Shown here: piece after piece, positions 41,675 through 53,563 of the stretch
How the letters are laid out: each line of letters starts with the position of its first letter
How positions within the stretch are numbered: the first letter of the stretch is position 1
Assembly: GCA_037074765.1 (NCBI GenBank)
Contig: JBAMDO010000007.1
Location: 1-64,000 of the forward strand
Direction of reading: 5' to 3'
Length of the DNA: 64,000 nt
From: Mansonella perstans
Taxonomy: Eukaryota > Nematoda > Chromadorea > Rhabditida > Onchocercidae
Notes under the pieces: model-generated
Told to the model about the DNA's origin: nothing
The model's database searches: none
The model's input: the letters and a program-made list of their open reading frames with translations, nothing else
Program-made: the position numbers and the translations under genes

Positions 41675-43616
41675 CTAAGGAACATGTAATAATGGAGCCC
41701 ACAAGATGATGCCTGCGAATTCATCTCCGTTTCGAAATGTTCTGCGAAATAGAAATTCTCTGATATAACCCTCAAAATGTGCCCTACAAGTTCCATTCAT
41801 TGCGAGAAATTTCGCTTTTGCTTCATTACAAACATTCTGCAGTAAGAAATTATTAACACTAAGCTTTTGCCCGTTGATCAACTCAAACCTCTCTACATAA
41901 GTTTCCGTAATAAAAATAGGATAATCCAGTTGATCCAGCCCATCGATGTATGTCCCTTCATCGGAAATCAAAATTGTATCACGCATAACCCACTGGGACA
42001 CTTTTTCTTTTAGGCGTTCCGTCGTATAATCTTCAATCGCAATAATTATACAGTTTTCTGTTTCTCGTTCCACCATACCAATCAAATACGGATGCTGCTC
42101 ACCAATTCTTGTTTTGTACAAAATTAGTCGTCCAATTTCCACCACAGTACCTAAAATACTTTAGAAAGCGAGGAAATAATCTAGCAACTGTTTCAATATA
42201 TTGTACGTGGAATTCAATTAATGAACAGATAAGTAACCGTAAAATTATAGTTTGGAAAATCAAAACCATAATCCCTCAGCAGTACTAACAGTTAAATAAA
42301 CATTGCTGATCGAAAAAAATACAATAAACAATTATGACTTTGCTGGACGCAGGACATGTCTTAAGAAGGCGCATTCACCCTGCCTATACACTTGTAAATT
42401 AAGTGCAAAACTAACTTTAGTAGGCTTACCTGGACCACCAATTGGTGTTTGACTTGCTTCAACAAAACCAGACGCAATTTGTCGCATATAATCTGCCCAA
42501 GCAACAGACATTTCGCTACTGAAATGAGTGTGTAGGCGAATTTCATGCAACTTGTAGTTCTGCGCCCATAAATACATAAATTCAATAATATCAGCTATTG
42601 ATAGATGATGTCCGTGAAATATACTTCCATGCCGGATGGATAGCGATGAACAGTAATTTCGTTTTCTGCCATTTCTTCGTTCTTGCTTTGTAACGATATG
42701 CATGCACCGCCACTGCAACTTCATAAAATAAGATATGTATCAATATAAATTATAAGGTAAATAAAAAAAAATCATCATGACTATGATTTCATATCGGTAG
42801 TAGTATTGGAAATGTGCGAAACAATTCAGAAATCAATATCAGAAGGAAATGTTAAAAAACATATTAAGTATTTCATAACAGAGTAAAAAAATTAAGATCT
42901 GGTAGTCTCAGAAATAAAAGAAGTGTAGACTTCAACAGTACTAAGTTACTTTATGTCTCATGTAAATAAAAGTAATACGAATTGGGAACTAAAATACGCT
43001 ATGAAATTAGCCAGTTTATAGAAGCTTTTGCAAATAATCCTATTACCTACCATATTCCTATCAAACTTGTCTTCTTAAGTAAGCTTTTGCTCACATAATT
43101 TTAAAGTAATGACGAGTACAGTGTCGACTATGGACCTCAGGATTTAAGGTAGTGATTCCAATTAGGACTTGGCACATATATTCTCATTTGACGATACGGT
43201 CAGATATAAGGCAAATAAAATTACTTATTTTCCTGCGATACTTTCACAACATTCACTAAAACAGCATCAATCAATAAACAAAGAACTTCACAATAATCCA
43301 AAATTAAAACCATGTTTAAGGTAAGAAAAATACCGGATGTTTCATAAAAATTTATACTGGTATAATGAGATTCTACTTTTTCCCTAACCTGCAAACCATC
43401 AAGTCCATTTCTGCTCCACAGAAGCATCATTTGTCCACAACGCTTACAGTTCATTGAGTTTGAAATTAAGTTGTATCGTGCAGCGAATTCAACCGCTACT
43501 TCGTTTGGTGAGATCAACTGTAAAAGCTGATCATAGGTCAAACCGTGTAGCTTCGACAGTCTTTCATCCCATGAAATAACTTCCTCGGGTCTCACAATAT
43601 AATATCGCGATGACAT
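41675..43616 (-). CDS. Merlin/IS1016-type (ISXO2-like) transposase-derived protein (328 aa, 3 exons)
   Basis: Exons: 43616-43389, 42712-42430 and 42150-41675. All GT-AG, phases agree, total 987 nt. The N-terminus has a zinc-ribbon-like pair CKRC (57/60) with later WRC (79) and NYC (97). The sequence SSLSIRHGSIFHGHHLSIAD is typical of the segment before the DDE core. The core opens IGGPGTVVEIGR, where Merlin/IS1016 proteins normally have EID. Here the first catalytic Asp is Gly at 177. The second site, LISDEGTYIDGL (Asp 234), is kept. The third acidic residue is probably Glu 280, in NEAKAKFLAMNGTC, but the usual Trp after it is absent. The C-terminal YIREFLFRR fits the family. An intact multi-exon frame with a changed active site suggests a domesticated, non-transposing protein. 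No terminal inverted repeats were found close by. Confidence 0.75.
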
Positions 43617-44450
43617 TTTTCCACCATAAATTCTAAATTAGCATTTTAACGCAACAGGAAAAAATGATAAGTTCAAAAAATTCAGCAACTCAAAAAACTT
43701 TTTGAATGATAAAAATGACTTAAATAAACTAAAAACTTAAATAAGCCTATGGAATTTTGTTCAGCAATTTTGCCCTCTCTTTTGCCTTAATATATCTTAA
43801 AGCAATTTCTCATTCGAAAACCGAGAGAAAGAAAAAATAAAATGAAACTTCAATAACCAAAAAGATCGCTATATAATATTATGTGGTACAGCAGTAGTTG
43901 TATCAACCATACTTCACTATAGATATATGTGTCTGTAACAGGAAGGTCTAAAATTCGCGATCAATATACAAAATAAATCCTCCGATCGTTATTACACAAT
44001 ATCTAAAAAAATCTTTCTCGATCGATCTGTATCGAATAGCCAAAACATGAATGACCAAAAGTAAAATGTCGTAGAATAAAATGAGTGGACAATAGCATGC
44101 ATCTCTACATGACTGTAACATGCAACTTATCTGCTCTATCAGTAAATAAGTTAAATTACATAACAGTAATTAATTTAATTTCAGTTGCTAAATATCGTTC
44201 AAAAAGAAGTATCCGAACTCCCAAGTAGGATGCCAATGCTATTTACACATCCCAACGTGCAAGCAAATCCAAGAATTCCTCGAAAATCCAAAAATTTCAT
44301 TTCACCAAGGTACCACGTTACTTCTATTCCTTCACTCATTCAGGCAAATCATCAAAATCCCTCGTATCAACCGCAATAAATAGAAACAATCAAATTCCAG
44401 AATTGTTTTTCCTACAAATGTTTTGTATGCGGTGACAAAATATGGCCCGG
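43617..44450. other. Intergenic; possible stray exon
   Basis: AT-rich. A plus-strand frame from about 44185 to 44310 lies between a good TTTCAG acceptor and a possible GTACCA donor (SELPSRMPMLFTHPNVQANP). No gene could be built around it. Confidence 0.4.
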
Positions 44451-45106
44451 CCAGTTAGGATTCACGTTCAGTAAGAGGTTAAGGTGTTTTGCGTGGGTTT
44501 ACGTTCAATAAGGGATTAGGGGACAGTTAGAATTTACGTTCAATAAGGGGTTAGGGGACAGTTAGGATTTACGTTCAATAAGGGGTTAGAGGACAGTTAG
44601 GATTTACGTTCAATAAGGGGTAGGGGACAGTTAGGGTTTACGTTCAATAAGGGGTTAGGGGACAGTTAGGATTTACGTTCAGTAAGGGGTAGGGGACAGT
44701 TAGGATTTACGTTCAATAAGGGGTTAGGGGACAGTTAGGATTTACGTTCAATAAGGGGTTAGGGGACAGTTAGGATTTACGTTCAATAAGGGGTTAGGGA
44801 CAGTTAGGATTTACGTTCAATAAGGGGTAGGGACAGTTAGGATTTACGTTCAATAAGGGGTTAGGGACAGTTAGGATTTACGTTCAATAAGGGGTAGGGG
44901 ACAGTTAGGATTAGTTCAATAGGTGAGGACAGTTAGGATTTACGTTCAATAAGGGGTTAGGGGACAGTTAGGATTTACGTTCAATAAGGGGTTAGGGGAC
45001 AGTTAGGATTTACGTTCAATAAGGGGTAGGGGACAGTTAGGATTTACGTTCAATAAGGGGTTAGGGGACAGTTAGGATTTACGTTCAATAAGGGGTTAAG
45101 GTTTTG
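44451..45106. repeat. G-rich minisatellite, about 35-bp unit, roughly 18-19 copies
   Basis: The consensus unit is acagttaggatttacgttca followed by ataaggggttagggg. Units vary between 33 and 35 bp (ggggttagggg, ggggtagggg or ggggttaggg) and one is degenerate near 44908-44935. The plus strand carries two G-runs per unit. Both ends of the array are followed by ggttaagg and ttttgcg, so the ends look like older, diverged copies. Confidence 0.97.
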
Positions 45107-45171
45107 CGAACTGGACTAGTTCAGTGTTTATCGACAAATGTTATGAGTGAGAAGTGCAATAATTGATGCAG

Positions 45172-45183
45172 TTTTGCTTTCAG
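45172..45183 (+). promoter_or_regulatory. Candidate spliced-leader acceptor of DIM1
   Basis: TTTTGCTTTCAG ends 50 bp before the ATG, with no coding exon upstream. A trans-splice acceptor is the simplest reading. Confidence 0.55.
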
Positions 45184-45233
45184 AGCATTTTTACACATTA
45201 AAAAGGAATAACTTATTGTTACAAGAACTCAAG

Positions 45234-46256
45234 ATGTCGTATATGCTACCTCATTTGAGTAATGGCTGGCAAGTGGATCAAGCAATATTAGCTGAGGAAG
45301 ATCGAGTTGTGCTTATTCGATTTGGCCATGATTGGGATCCAAGTTGTATGCGAATGGATGAGGTCAGCGCCTTTCCTTCTGTGCATACCTTTTATTGATC
45401 TTAAGATGCATTAATTATATTCTTTAATGACATATTTTCGAGTCACGAATAACAATATATAGGTCTTTTGATTTCAGTATTGATTTCTATTCATATCTTT
45501 CTCTAAAAATATTCACCACTTCATGTAAGTATATAATGTTCTGACAGAAGATTTTGTTTGTGACAGCACTCTAATATCATTATTTGCAAACTTAAACTAA
45601 TTCATTTTCTCTATCAATTGTTTGATGACATACTTTTATTTGCAGACTTTGTATAAAATTGCGAACAAAGTGAAAAACTTTGCTGTAATATATTTAGTGG
45701 ATACGACAGAGGTGCCAGATTTCAACAAAATGTATGAATTATATGACCCATGCACTGTAATGTTTTTTTTCCGCAACAAACACATTATGGTTGACTTAGG
45801 TGCGTTTAATCATTAAACACTCTTTGAATTTTTATTTAGGGAGACAAATTGCCTTTTTTAAATCTATATTGTAACTTTGAGCACATCGATTAGTGTTTGG
45901 TGTTGGTACTTTTGTTTTGCCAGTTTTCATATGCGTAATGAATTAACCATCCGGAGACTTTCTCTCTGCAAAACACCAATCATTGAGGCAACAGCTCATG
46001 TTATTAGGTTTTTGAAAGGTAATGCAATCCTCTAGTTTGGAAACTTTCCTACCGAGCATGAATGATTCTTAATGAATTTATTTCTATTTTGGCTAAAAAC
46101 TATGTTATAGGCACTGGTAATAATAACAAAATCAACTGGCCTATCACTGATGGACAAGAATTGATCGATATTTTAGAAACGGTGTACAGAGGCGCTCGTA
46201 AAGGCCGTGGTCTAGTCGTGTCTCCTAAAGATTATTCGACCAAATACAAATATTAA
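45234..46256 (+). CDS. TXNL4A: DIM1 / U5 snRNP 15-kDa protein (142 aa, 3 exons)
   Basis: Exons: 45234-45362, 45646-45799 and 46111-46256. Phases agree, giving exactly the 142 residues usual for this protein. It is a thioredoxin-fold component of the U5 snRNP and the U4/U6.U5 tri-snRNP, needed for pre-mRNA splicing in the nucleus. It matches the very conserved family nearly throughout: MSYMLPHLSNGWQVDQAI, VVLIRFGHDWDPSCMRMDE, VIYLVDTTEVPDFNKMYELY, CTVMFFFRNKHIMVDLGTGN and the C-terminal GLVVSPKDYSTKYKY. The CxxC of true thioredoxins is absent, as expected. The ATG is fixed by the conserved MSYMLPHL start. It lies about 125 bp downstream of the minisatellite and 475 bp upstream of MED21 on the same strand. 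Confidence 0.98.
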
Positions 46257-46731
46257 TTGATTTCAAAATATTTTTTGACTTTTTTATCATTGTGTTTTTG
46301 TTCATATTGTTCATTTGAATCTTACCCTTCAGAGTATTAATCTGTTTTGAGATGCTATAGAATTCTGTATTGAAATATCATTGTATCAGATTAGAAATTC
46401 CAGAAATATCTTCTCTTACACAGATTAAATTTATAGATTTGAAATAAAATTAATTCTGCATATTATTTCTTGTTCTCGCAAACTTCACGATATTTTGTGA
46501 AAATCGACATATTTTTGAAGTTTTAAAAACATTATTAGTAATGAAAATGATGTTGCTTTGTTTTTGTTTTTTGAAGACACGTAAAAAAATGTAAAATTTT
46601 GATTTTGAACTTTTGCTTTATTTGTTTCCTTCGTGTTCACTGCTCACAGCTTTATTACTTTAATTTACATATTCTAAATGAATATATTGTGAAGATTAAT
46701 GTGATTTTATCAGAATACAAGATTCCAAACA
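46257..46731 (+). other. DIM1-MED21 intercistronic region
   Basis: 475 bp, AT-rich, no coding sequence. It includes an AATAAA-like motif near 46443 and, at 46705-46713, a TTTTATCAG acceptor 18 bp before the MED21 ATG. This arrangement fits a nematode operon with SL trans-splicing of the second gene, though the spacing is longer than typical in C. elegans. Confidence 0.5.
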
Positions 46732-47567
46732 ATGGCGGATCGCTTAACACAGCTGCAAGATTTGGTCAACGAACTGGCTAATTTGATGTGCAACTCAATT
46801 GGAGTTTTACGACTCACAGCACCATCATGTGATTTTAATGGAACATCAAAAGTACATTTCAAAGAGTTTTGCATTAACAGTCTCTAAGTTATAAATATTT
46901 TATTCAGTCTGCTATCATATTGCAGTAGTGGTGTCAAAAAATCCATGCATTTAGCGCTTCTAAATTTGATATCATGGTCATATCTTCTAGCAGTGTATTT
47001 CTTTCATTTTTTGAAAGTGCTCTTTATTAAATTGCTTTATTTAGGCATTAGAGGACGAAGAGAACTGTGGACTTTTCGCTGCAACACTTGCTCATACAGC
47101 TAAAGATATCGAGATTCTGATTGATTCTTTGCCAATAGATGAACCAGCAGCGAGTAATTCCGAAATTGATTCATCTTTATTGAGCATGGATGAACACAGG
47201 CATCGAGTAAGTTTTTCTCAGGTGTAAGTTGTTCTGCCGAGCATTGCTTCTTACATCTTACAATTAATGAATAGAAAATGAATTATGTGCATGCTAAAAA
47301 TGTTGGTTCATATTAAACGCATTGTATTGATAAGTAACTTAGATTTCTATTTCTATCTTTTGCTACGATTTGTGTTGATTGTAGGACAGATTTCTCTCAA
47401 TTTCTCTTTTCTTTTTTTGTGCTATGAGCACCAACTTACGCAGTCAGTTTTAGGCAGCTCGTGAGCTTGAACAAGCAGTTATTGATGGCGAAGAACTCAT
47501 AAAAAAGATACAGAAGGCACTGGCTGAAATTGCACGAGTGCAGATGCTGTCACGTCCATTTATTTGA
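46732..47567 (+). CDS. MED21: Mediator complex subunit 21 (131 aa, 3 exons)
   Basis: Exons: 46732-46851, 47045-47206 and 47454-47567. All phase 0, 396 nt. A middle-module Mediator subunit linking activators to RNA polymerase II. It begins [20 protein letters not shown], nearly the same as the animal MED21 start. It continues [33 protein letters not shown] (the most conserved block) and a C-terminal heptad-like helix, [20 protein letters not shown], which pairs with MED7 in the known complex. The length is slightly shorter than the human protein. The start is fixed by the conserved [10 protein letters not shown]. It lies just downstream of DIM1, possibly in one operon. Confidence 0.95.
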
Positions 47568-50500
47568 CATAACCGTGTTTATTTGTAAATCTGTTTATTT
47601 GTAAAACGCTCATCTCTGTTATCGTATATTAACTTTTGTTACAGTGCATTGACTTTTGACTTTAAATAGTCAAAAGACGATACTGCAGATAAGAACAGCT
47701 TTGTAAGAGCAGCAACGTTCATACATTGTTCTGTTTGGTTAAGTACTATCATACCGTGCTAGCTGCTGTTGTCCTATTTGAAAAATTGAAAGTTATGGAA
47801 AGATGAAATTTATCCTTATATAGAATAGTTGATAATAAATGAGTAATGCAGTATAAAGAACTGAATAGTTTTTGATACCTATAAGAGGACTTAGCAAAGG
47901 AGCTCTTTTTGCAAGAGAAGCCTATATAAATAATTCAGCGTTTCCTTAAGTATCCTATAACTTAAAGATTTTTCAGTTAAGAATTTTTGTGTGGAAGTGA
48001 TGTATATTGACTTTTAAAAGGAGGAATAAACTTTGAATAAGTTTGGAGTTTGAATAAATTTACTTAGATTCTTCTACTATCATAAGTTGTTTGGTACGGT
48101 GCTACAGATTCCAGTAGTGGATCATGTATAGTGTTTCATTCCTCGAGATTTCGATTTTGATATGTTTTATATTTTGCATTTTATGGTTGATTAAACATTT
48201 TTGCTCTTGTTTCAAGTTAATTGGAGATATTATGAATCGACATTCGTTGAATGCCGGAAGGGAGTAATGAAACAATGATTTACAGTTAGACCTAATTGAT
48301 GTTTACATGTAACGCTTTATTAATGTTAGCTAATAGTAGCATCTTCACCATTGAAATTGGTTGTTGATCATGCAGTTGATCAGTTACAAATGGTTATTGC
48401 TTTGATCTCCCAGATATTTCGGTCACAAGTATTGGTTGAATCACAATGATCAAAAAAAATACTTCTTTGGTTTCGTGATTTTAATGTGCAAAAATTCAGA
48501 ATGTTTCATTGCATCAAATGATTATACATGTAGCATTTTACACATGCTTTTTGAAGTATTTTGCGATGAATATGACGTTTAGATTAAGTGCTGCATTTCC
48601 TTGCTAATTGTTCGAATATCTCATAGCTTACTTCATTGTAAAGAGTTGCACCTTGCACATTTCTCGGCAAACATTGAGGCACTACAAAAAGCACTAATAC
48701 TTCTTCTTTCATTATTAACCTGAAGCATTTGAAACAATTTTAGACCTTTATGATCTTTTATATAAACATCAGAATTTATTTTCTATTCAAAATGAGTGTA
48801 AAAGTTTGGAATGTCAAGTATCTGATTCGTAAGAGATGTGGTGCTTTTTTTCAGCTATTCTTTTAATGTAAACTTTTCTGATGGAATAACTTTAAATTCA
48901 TAATTAGAGAAACTACTTTATATTGATTGCTGCATATTGCACATGTGAATAATTCATTTTGGGTCATTCGCGGGTATATTGAAATATCAGAGTAAGTTTG
49001 TCGGGAGAAGGCACATAAATTATAAATGTAAGAGATGCATATAACGGATTTATCACACTGAATGCTAGTGGAAATGTATGACATTGGTTCGTATATCAGT
49101 TGTTGTATTGCGTTTCTCCCGATTTAGTCGGAGAAATTATGATGAAAATATTGGTGGACTCATGACAATGCATTATAAAGCTTATTATATACTAATAATG
49201 CTACTGATTTCATCATTTGAAGTTTCTGGAATACTTTTCACTGGCCTAGAAATCAAAATAAGTTCTAGTGTATCCGTTGAATTGTAAATCGCTTGAAATC
49301 ATATGATTTTGATTTATTGGTTCTCAAATGAACATTGATTGTATTTATCTTCTTCCGTACATTTTCTGCCGTAATCCTTTTTTCATGCTTATGCCGTTTT
49401 TATGCTAAAAGACGTACAAGGATGGACTTATCGCCTGTATAGTCTGCATTACAAATTTCCTGCATATACAAATTCTTGCTACATATTTTCATATGTGGGA
49501 TATAGATTCCCGTAATAAAATTTACCCATGTTTTCTCATTAGATAAATTCGAATAATCGAAGGCGCTCCATCGCGCATGAGTACCTGCAGTGCGGGAACA
49601 TGGGGGTAATTTCCCCTTGTACCATTTGTCATTTCTAGAAATGAACTGAAATATTTTGATGTCAGTTTGTCATAATTATTAATCCTAAAACTGAACGATG
49701 TGCTTTGTATTGGTTATATAGACTGCCTTTGATGAGAGGTGAGTTTTGACAATTTCATCCCATTTTTCATTATAAAATAGTGTGTATTCCAGAACGCTTT
49801 TTCCTCTACAGATTGAGTGTAAGGAATACAAGCAAATAGGAATTACTTCACAAAATTGTGAATTAATTCAGCAGATGATTGTTAAGTAAGAATCTTTTCT
49901 TAATTTGCTTTTTGATTTTATTTGAAAATTAACTGTCTCATAGTAATTTGCAGTCAGTTTAATATAAGTATGTAATTTTGTGCTGAGAGAAGTGCTATGT
50001 GATAGGCTTCTCTTTGCTATACTTTTTTGCCTAAAAATTCTCTTCGCTCCTTACAACATATTTGGGAAGAAATAAATCTCTCAAATTTCACTTCGTAAAA
50101 TTGCTTTTTAAACTTTATTTTAACATTGATAAGTTCATATAGACTGTTAGTAGTGACTGGTGGAAAATACTGGTCGAAGCATCTTTTTCCCTTTCACTGT
50201 TTTTGAATGAATTTAATGATCTTCTTATGCTCTTCTATAATTTAAAGAAGTGGTTAAGGACAGTAGGTTGGACGGAAATGGGGGAAAGGAATTGTGCGAT
50301 AATTAATCGATGTACCTTTCAATGCACTGAAAAGGATAATCTGTTTCAGACAACCAACTGTCTGTCTCATTCCTAGACAAAACTTTTTGGTAAACAACAT
50401 TATTAATTTAAATGGATGCTCAGTTCTGCGCATTCTCCCCACCCCGCCCATTTCAAATACCTGTCTTATGTCATCGGTATACCTCATATTTAACAAATAC

Positions 50501-53500
50501 ACCATCTCCCTTTTTTGATTGCGGAACGTTATTTTATTTAGTATGATTGGGAAAGTACAAAAATGAAATTTATTATATATATGTCTATTCAAATAATTAT
50601 TCAAATTAAGCATCCAAAAATAATTATTTGGAAGAGAAGAATTTTTAAAACATTGATATTAAAAGATACTTCAAAATGATTAATGTGATCGACTTCTTCG
50701 TCCAGTAATAACAAAGAATAATTGGGAAAGAAAGAATAAATTTGTTTTACATAGGTTTTTCAGTGAAAATAAGACCAACGCTATGGTATCGAGGCGATGT
50801 ACCATTAAGAAATAAACGTGAAATAGAAGGAAGTCGCATGCAATGTCTTTTGTATGCAAGGCGCATTACACGTTGCACGCTGTAATACTTATAGACGCGG
50901 TTTTCTCCGTGCGGATTTTACTCAGTACAAACGGAATGCACACGAACTTTCATATTTTACCGTGTATAACAGTTTTCAATTCCATAATTAAATATTGAAA
51001 TTCTTCGTATAACATAGCACGATCAACATGGCAAATAATGTTTTTTCCTGCGAGCTGTTGACACACTCTGACCCCGATAACTTCATCTATTTCCAGTCTC
51101 CATAAATATTTCTTTCCTTTCCAACATTTCACTGTTATTATTTTCCCTGGATATTCCACTTGCAATCCACTTTAATACTGCACTTTCTTGTTTCTCACTT
51201 TTCATAATCCGAGCGGACATTGCTATTAATGAGCTAAAGACTAATTTTTTAGCTTCATATCAAACTAACGGTAATATGCTTTCCATCCATTATTTGTCTC
51301 GAATTGTGCTTCATCTCTTTTCTTTCTCCTATTTTGTCCCGCTTATCCAATCCCTTCTTCAATGTTTGAAAATTTTCAGGGGTGGTACTTTTAGTTTTTA
51401 TGCTTCACACGAGTAATAGATATAGCACCACATGTACTTGGTCACAGTGTAACTTATCCCGCTTTGCGCTCTGAATTTTTTTTCTTCAGGTCTATCGAAT
51501 AATAGAAATTCATTATTACAATTGCACACCAATTGTTACGTCTCTTTAATATGTGTTATAATTGATTTCTTGCAGGGGTACCACATTTGTAAAAAGAAAC
51601 TTGTATGAAGTTGCTACTCAAACCTCTATCACCTCGATCATTTAAAAAGAAAGTTGTGGAGACGTTTCAGAATTGTTCTTTTATATTTCCATTTAACAGT
51701 TCGAAAAATTTCAAATTTTTTAGAGCATCCTTGTTAAACGAAATGCCTAAAGGCAGGATATTTTGAAACTGGAGATCAAGCATATTTTGCATTAATTTTG
51801 CGAGCTCAACATTCACATCATCACAAGACCTAAAAGATCTCCACGATAGCTAAGATAAAAAAAGAAGTTGAATTATTACTGTTCTTCACTCGTACATGTT
51901 ATTATTAGTTGATTATCATTCCACTTCCGATTCAAACATTGCAAAAGTATTGGTGCAGTGAGTGTTTCTCAGTGAAATAAAATTTCTAGCAATCTAGAAA
52001 GAAACTGAAAAATGTTAGTATGACGCACTGGCAAAATCAAGTATTTGAGGCGTAGAGAATGACTGAGTCCAGGGAATTATTAGAGGTTTTTAGACTGAAG
52101 TAATTCTTAACCCATTCCATTTCAATCCTCAATGATTCCTTCGCATTTCTCAACAACAATATTTTCTGATCCTTAGTTATTTTTCTGGTTGGAATTGCAA
52201 CAGAATTCGTTAGTTTAAATGAAGAGGCTAGATCAGTGAAGTAAAGACAGAGAGGAAAGAGTAGAAATACTGGTATGAGATTCTAGTTAAAGAACTGGTT
52301 TGAAAAGTTGGGGAGAAATTTAATTTTACGTTTCAATATTGGCTTTGGCGAAATTATGAAGATTTATTGGACAGATGTAGGTGGACTATATTTATTTATT
52401 TATATAAATGCTATAAAAACAAATAGGGAAATAGGAACACACGAATTGCTAACGAAACAACAACATTCCTAAGGTGTAAACAAATGTGAAGAATGAAGTA
52501 ACGAACTTTGATACCGGTTAGCAATAACGCATTTCCCATAATTAAAACAAATCAAGTTTCAGAAGTACCGAGCATCATTCATTTATCCGTCAGTTCTTCA
52601 AATTTACCTTTAAAAAATTTCATAAATAGATTTACGAGGTTTAAACTCTGAACATAATGAACAAAAACCGAGTTCACATATGAAACTTCCCGTTTTACGT
52701 AACTGTTTTATTTCAAGAAAGAAGCCTCAAACTTTTGGCGAATGCATGCAATCCATAAATTAAATTTGAAAAAGAAAAACATGAGCACTGCAGGACTGAG
52801 AACAAAAGAAAAGAAAACTGCTGGCAGGGCCAACAAATAAATATGTCACTAGCGCTGCAATATAATATCCATGCGTGACTGTCGCATAATAGCCACATTA
52901 TCTGTAGTATAACTTAGGCAAGCTATTTACATTTTTTGATGCAATGAAGTATTACTTCTCATCCCAGATTCCTAGAATTGTGCCAGTGAAATTATTTACT
53001 CAAATTTTAATAAATTAAAAGAGATATCCTGCAAATATATAGCTTCATTACCATAATAAGATATTCAATTTATTAGAGTTAGAGAAAAAAACTTAATTTC
53101 TGGCTCGAAAAAGTAAGTCAAGACCAAATTAACTCCAGCAACAAAGGCCTGAAATATCGTATTTCTGAATTAAGCTGAAAACAAGAAAATTTCCCCGAGC
53201 TCTATTGTTTCAAAGATGCTGATCAATTTGCTAAGACTGGTAGAAATGTTAAAAAAGTAATTATAAGTAATGCTGATAAAAATAATATTGAGATCTATTT
53301 AGAAATCCATTTCCTCTTATCATGGTACTTAATTTAAAAAACTCATTTATTTCAAAAGCTCTCATTTTAATGTATGATAATTTCTGAACTCAAAAATGGA
53401 AATAAAACTGATAAGGCCTTAGTGTCAGTTAAACAAAGTTTAGAATCCGAAGAGGATGTTTTGTGTATTTTGGAATTATACCGAAATAAGCTCTGAAATA

Positions 53501-53563
53501 TGCTTGTCACAAAATTATATATTATGAGACACTGATCAGTCTTTGGCTGTACAAAGTGAAATT
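47568..53563. other. Gene-poor stretch
   Basis: About 6 kb with only one weak coding candidate (50950-51165, minus). I searched the minus strand here for receptor-kinase motifs (HRD, DFG) that would continue the activin-receptor-like gene to the right and saw none. A hydrophobic segment around 52850-52760 on the minus strand could encode a membrane helix, but it could not be joined in frame to that gene. Frames at 48863-49287, 50254-50613 and 53367-53567 have no recognisable features. Confidence 0.45.
50950..51165 (-). pseudogene. Possible CK1/TTBK-like kinase N-lobe fragment
   Basis: A 71-codon frame contains KIITVKCWKGKKYLWRLEID and GKNIICHVDR, then EEFQYLIMELKTV. This loosely follows the beta3-to-beta5 region of casein kinase 1/tau-tubulin-kinase-like proteins: a VK Lys, then an acidic helix, LxGKxxxC and an (F/Y)xxLIMEL strand. 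That family is expanded in nematodes. It ends at a possible donor (CAC|GGTAAAAT region). No exon with a catalytic loop was found on either side. It may be a relic or a chance frame. Confidence 0.2.

Noticed and set aside
44451..45106. Array considered as telomeric repeat or CRISPR
   Set aside because: Units are about 35 bp and contiguous with no spacers. The telomere-like TTAGGGG occurs only once per unit, so it is a minisatellite.
52713..52898. Hydrophobic minus-strand segment, considered as the receptor membrane helix
   Set aside because: The most membrane-like frame has stop codons between it and the nearest acceptor. The frame that splices in phase is Cys/Ser-rich and runs to a stop without a kinase.
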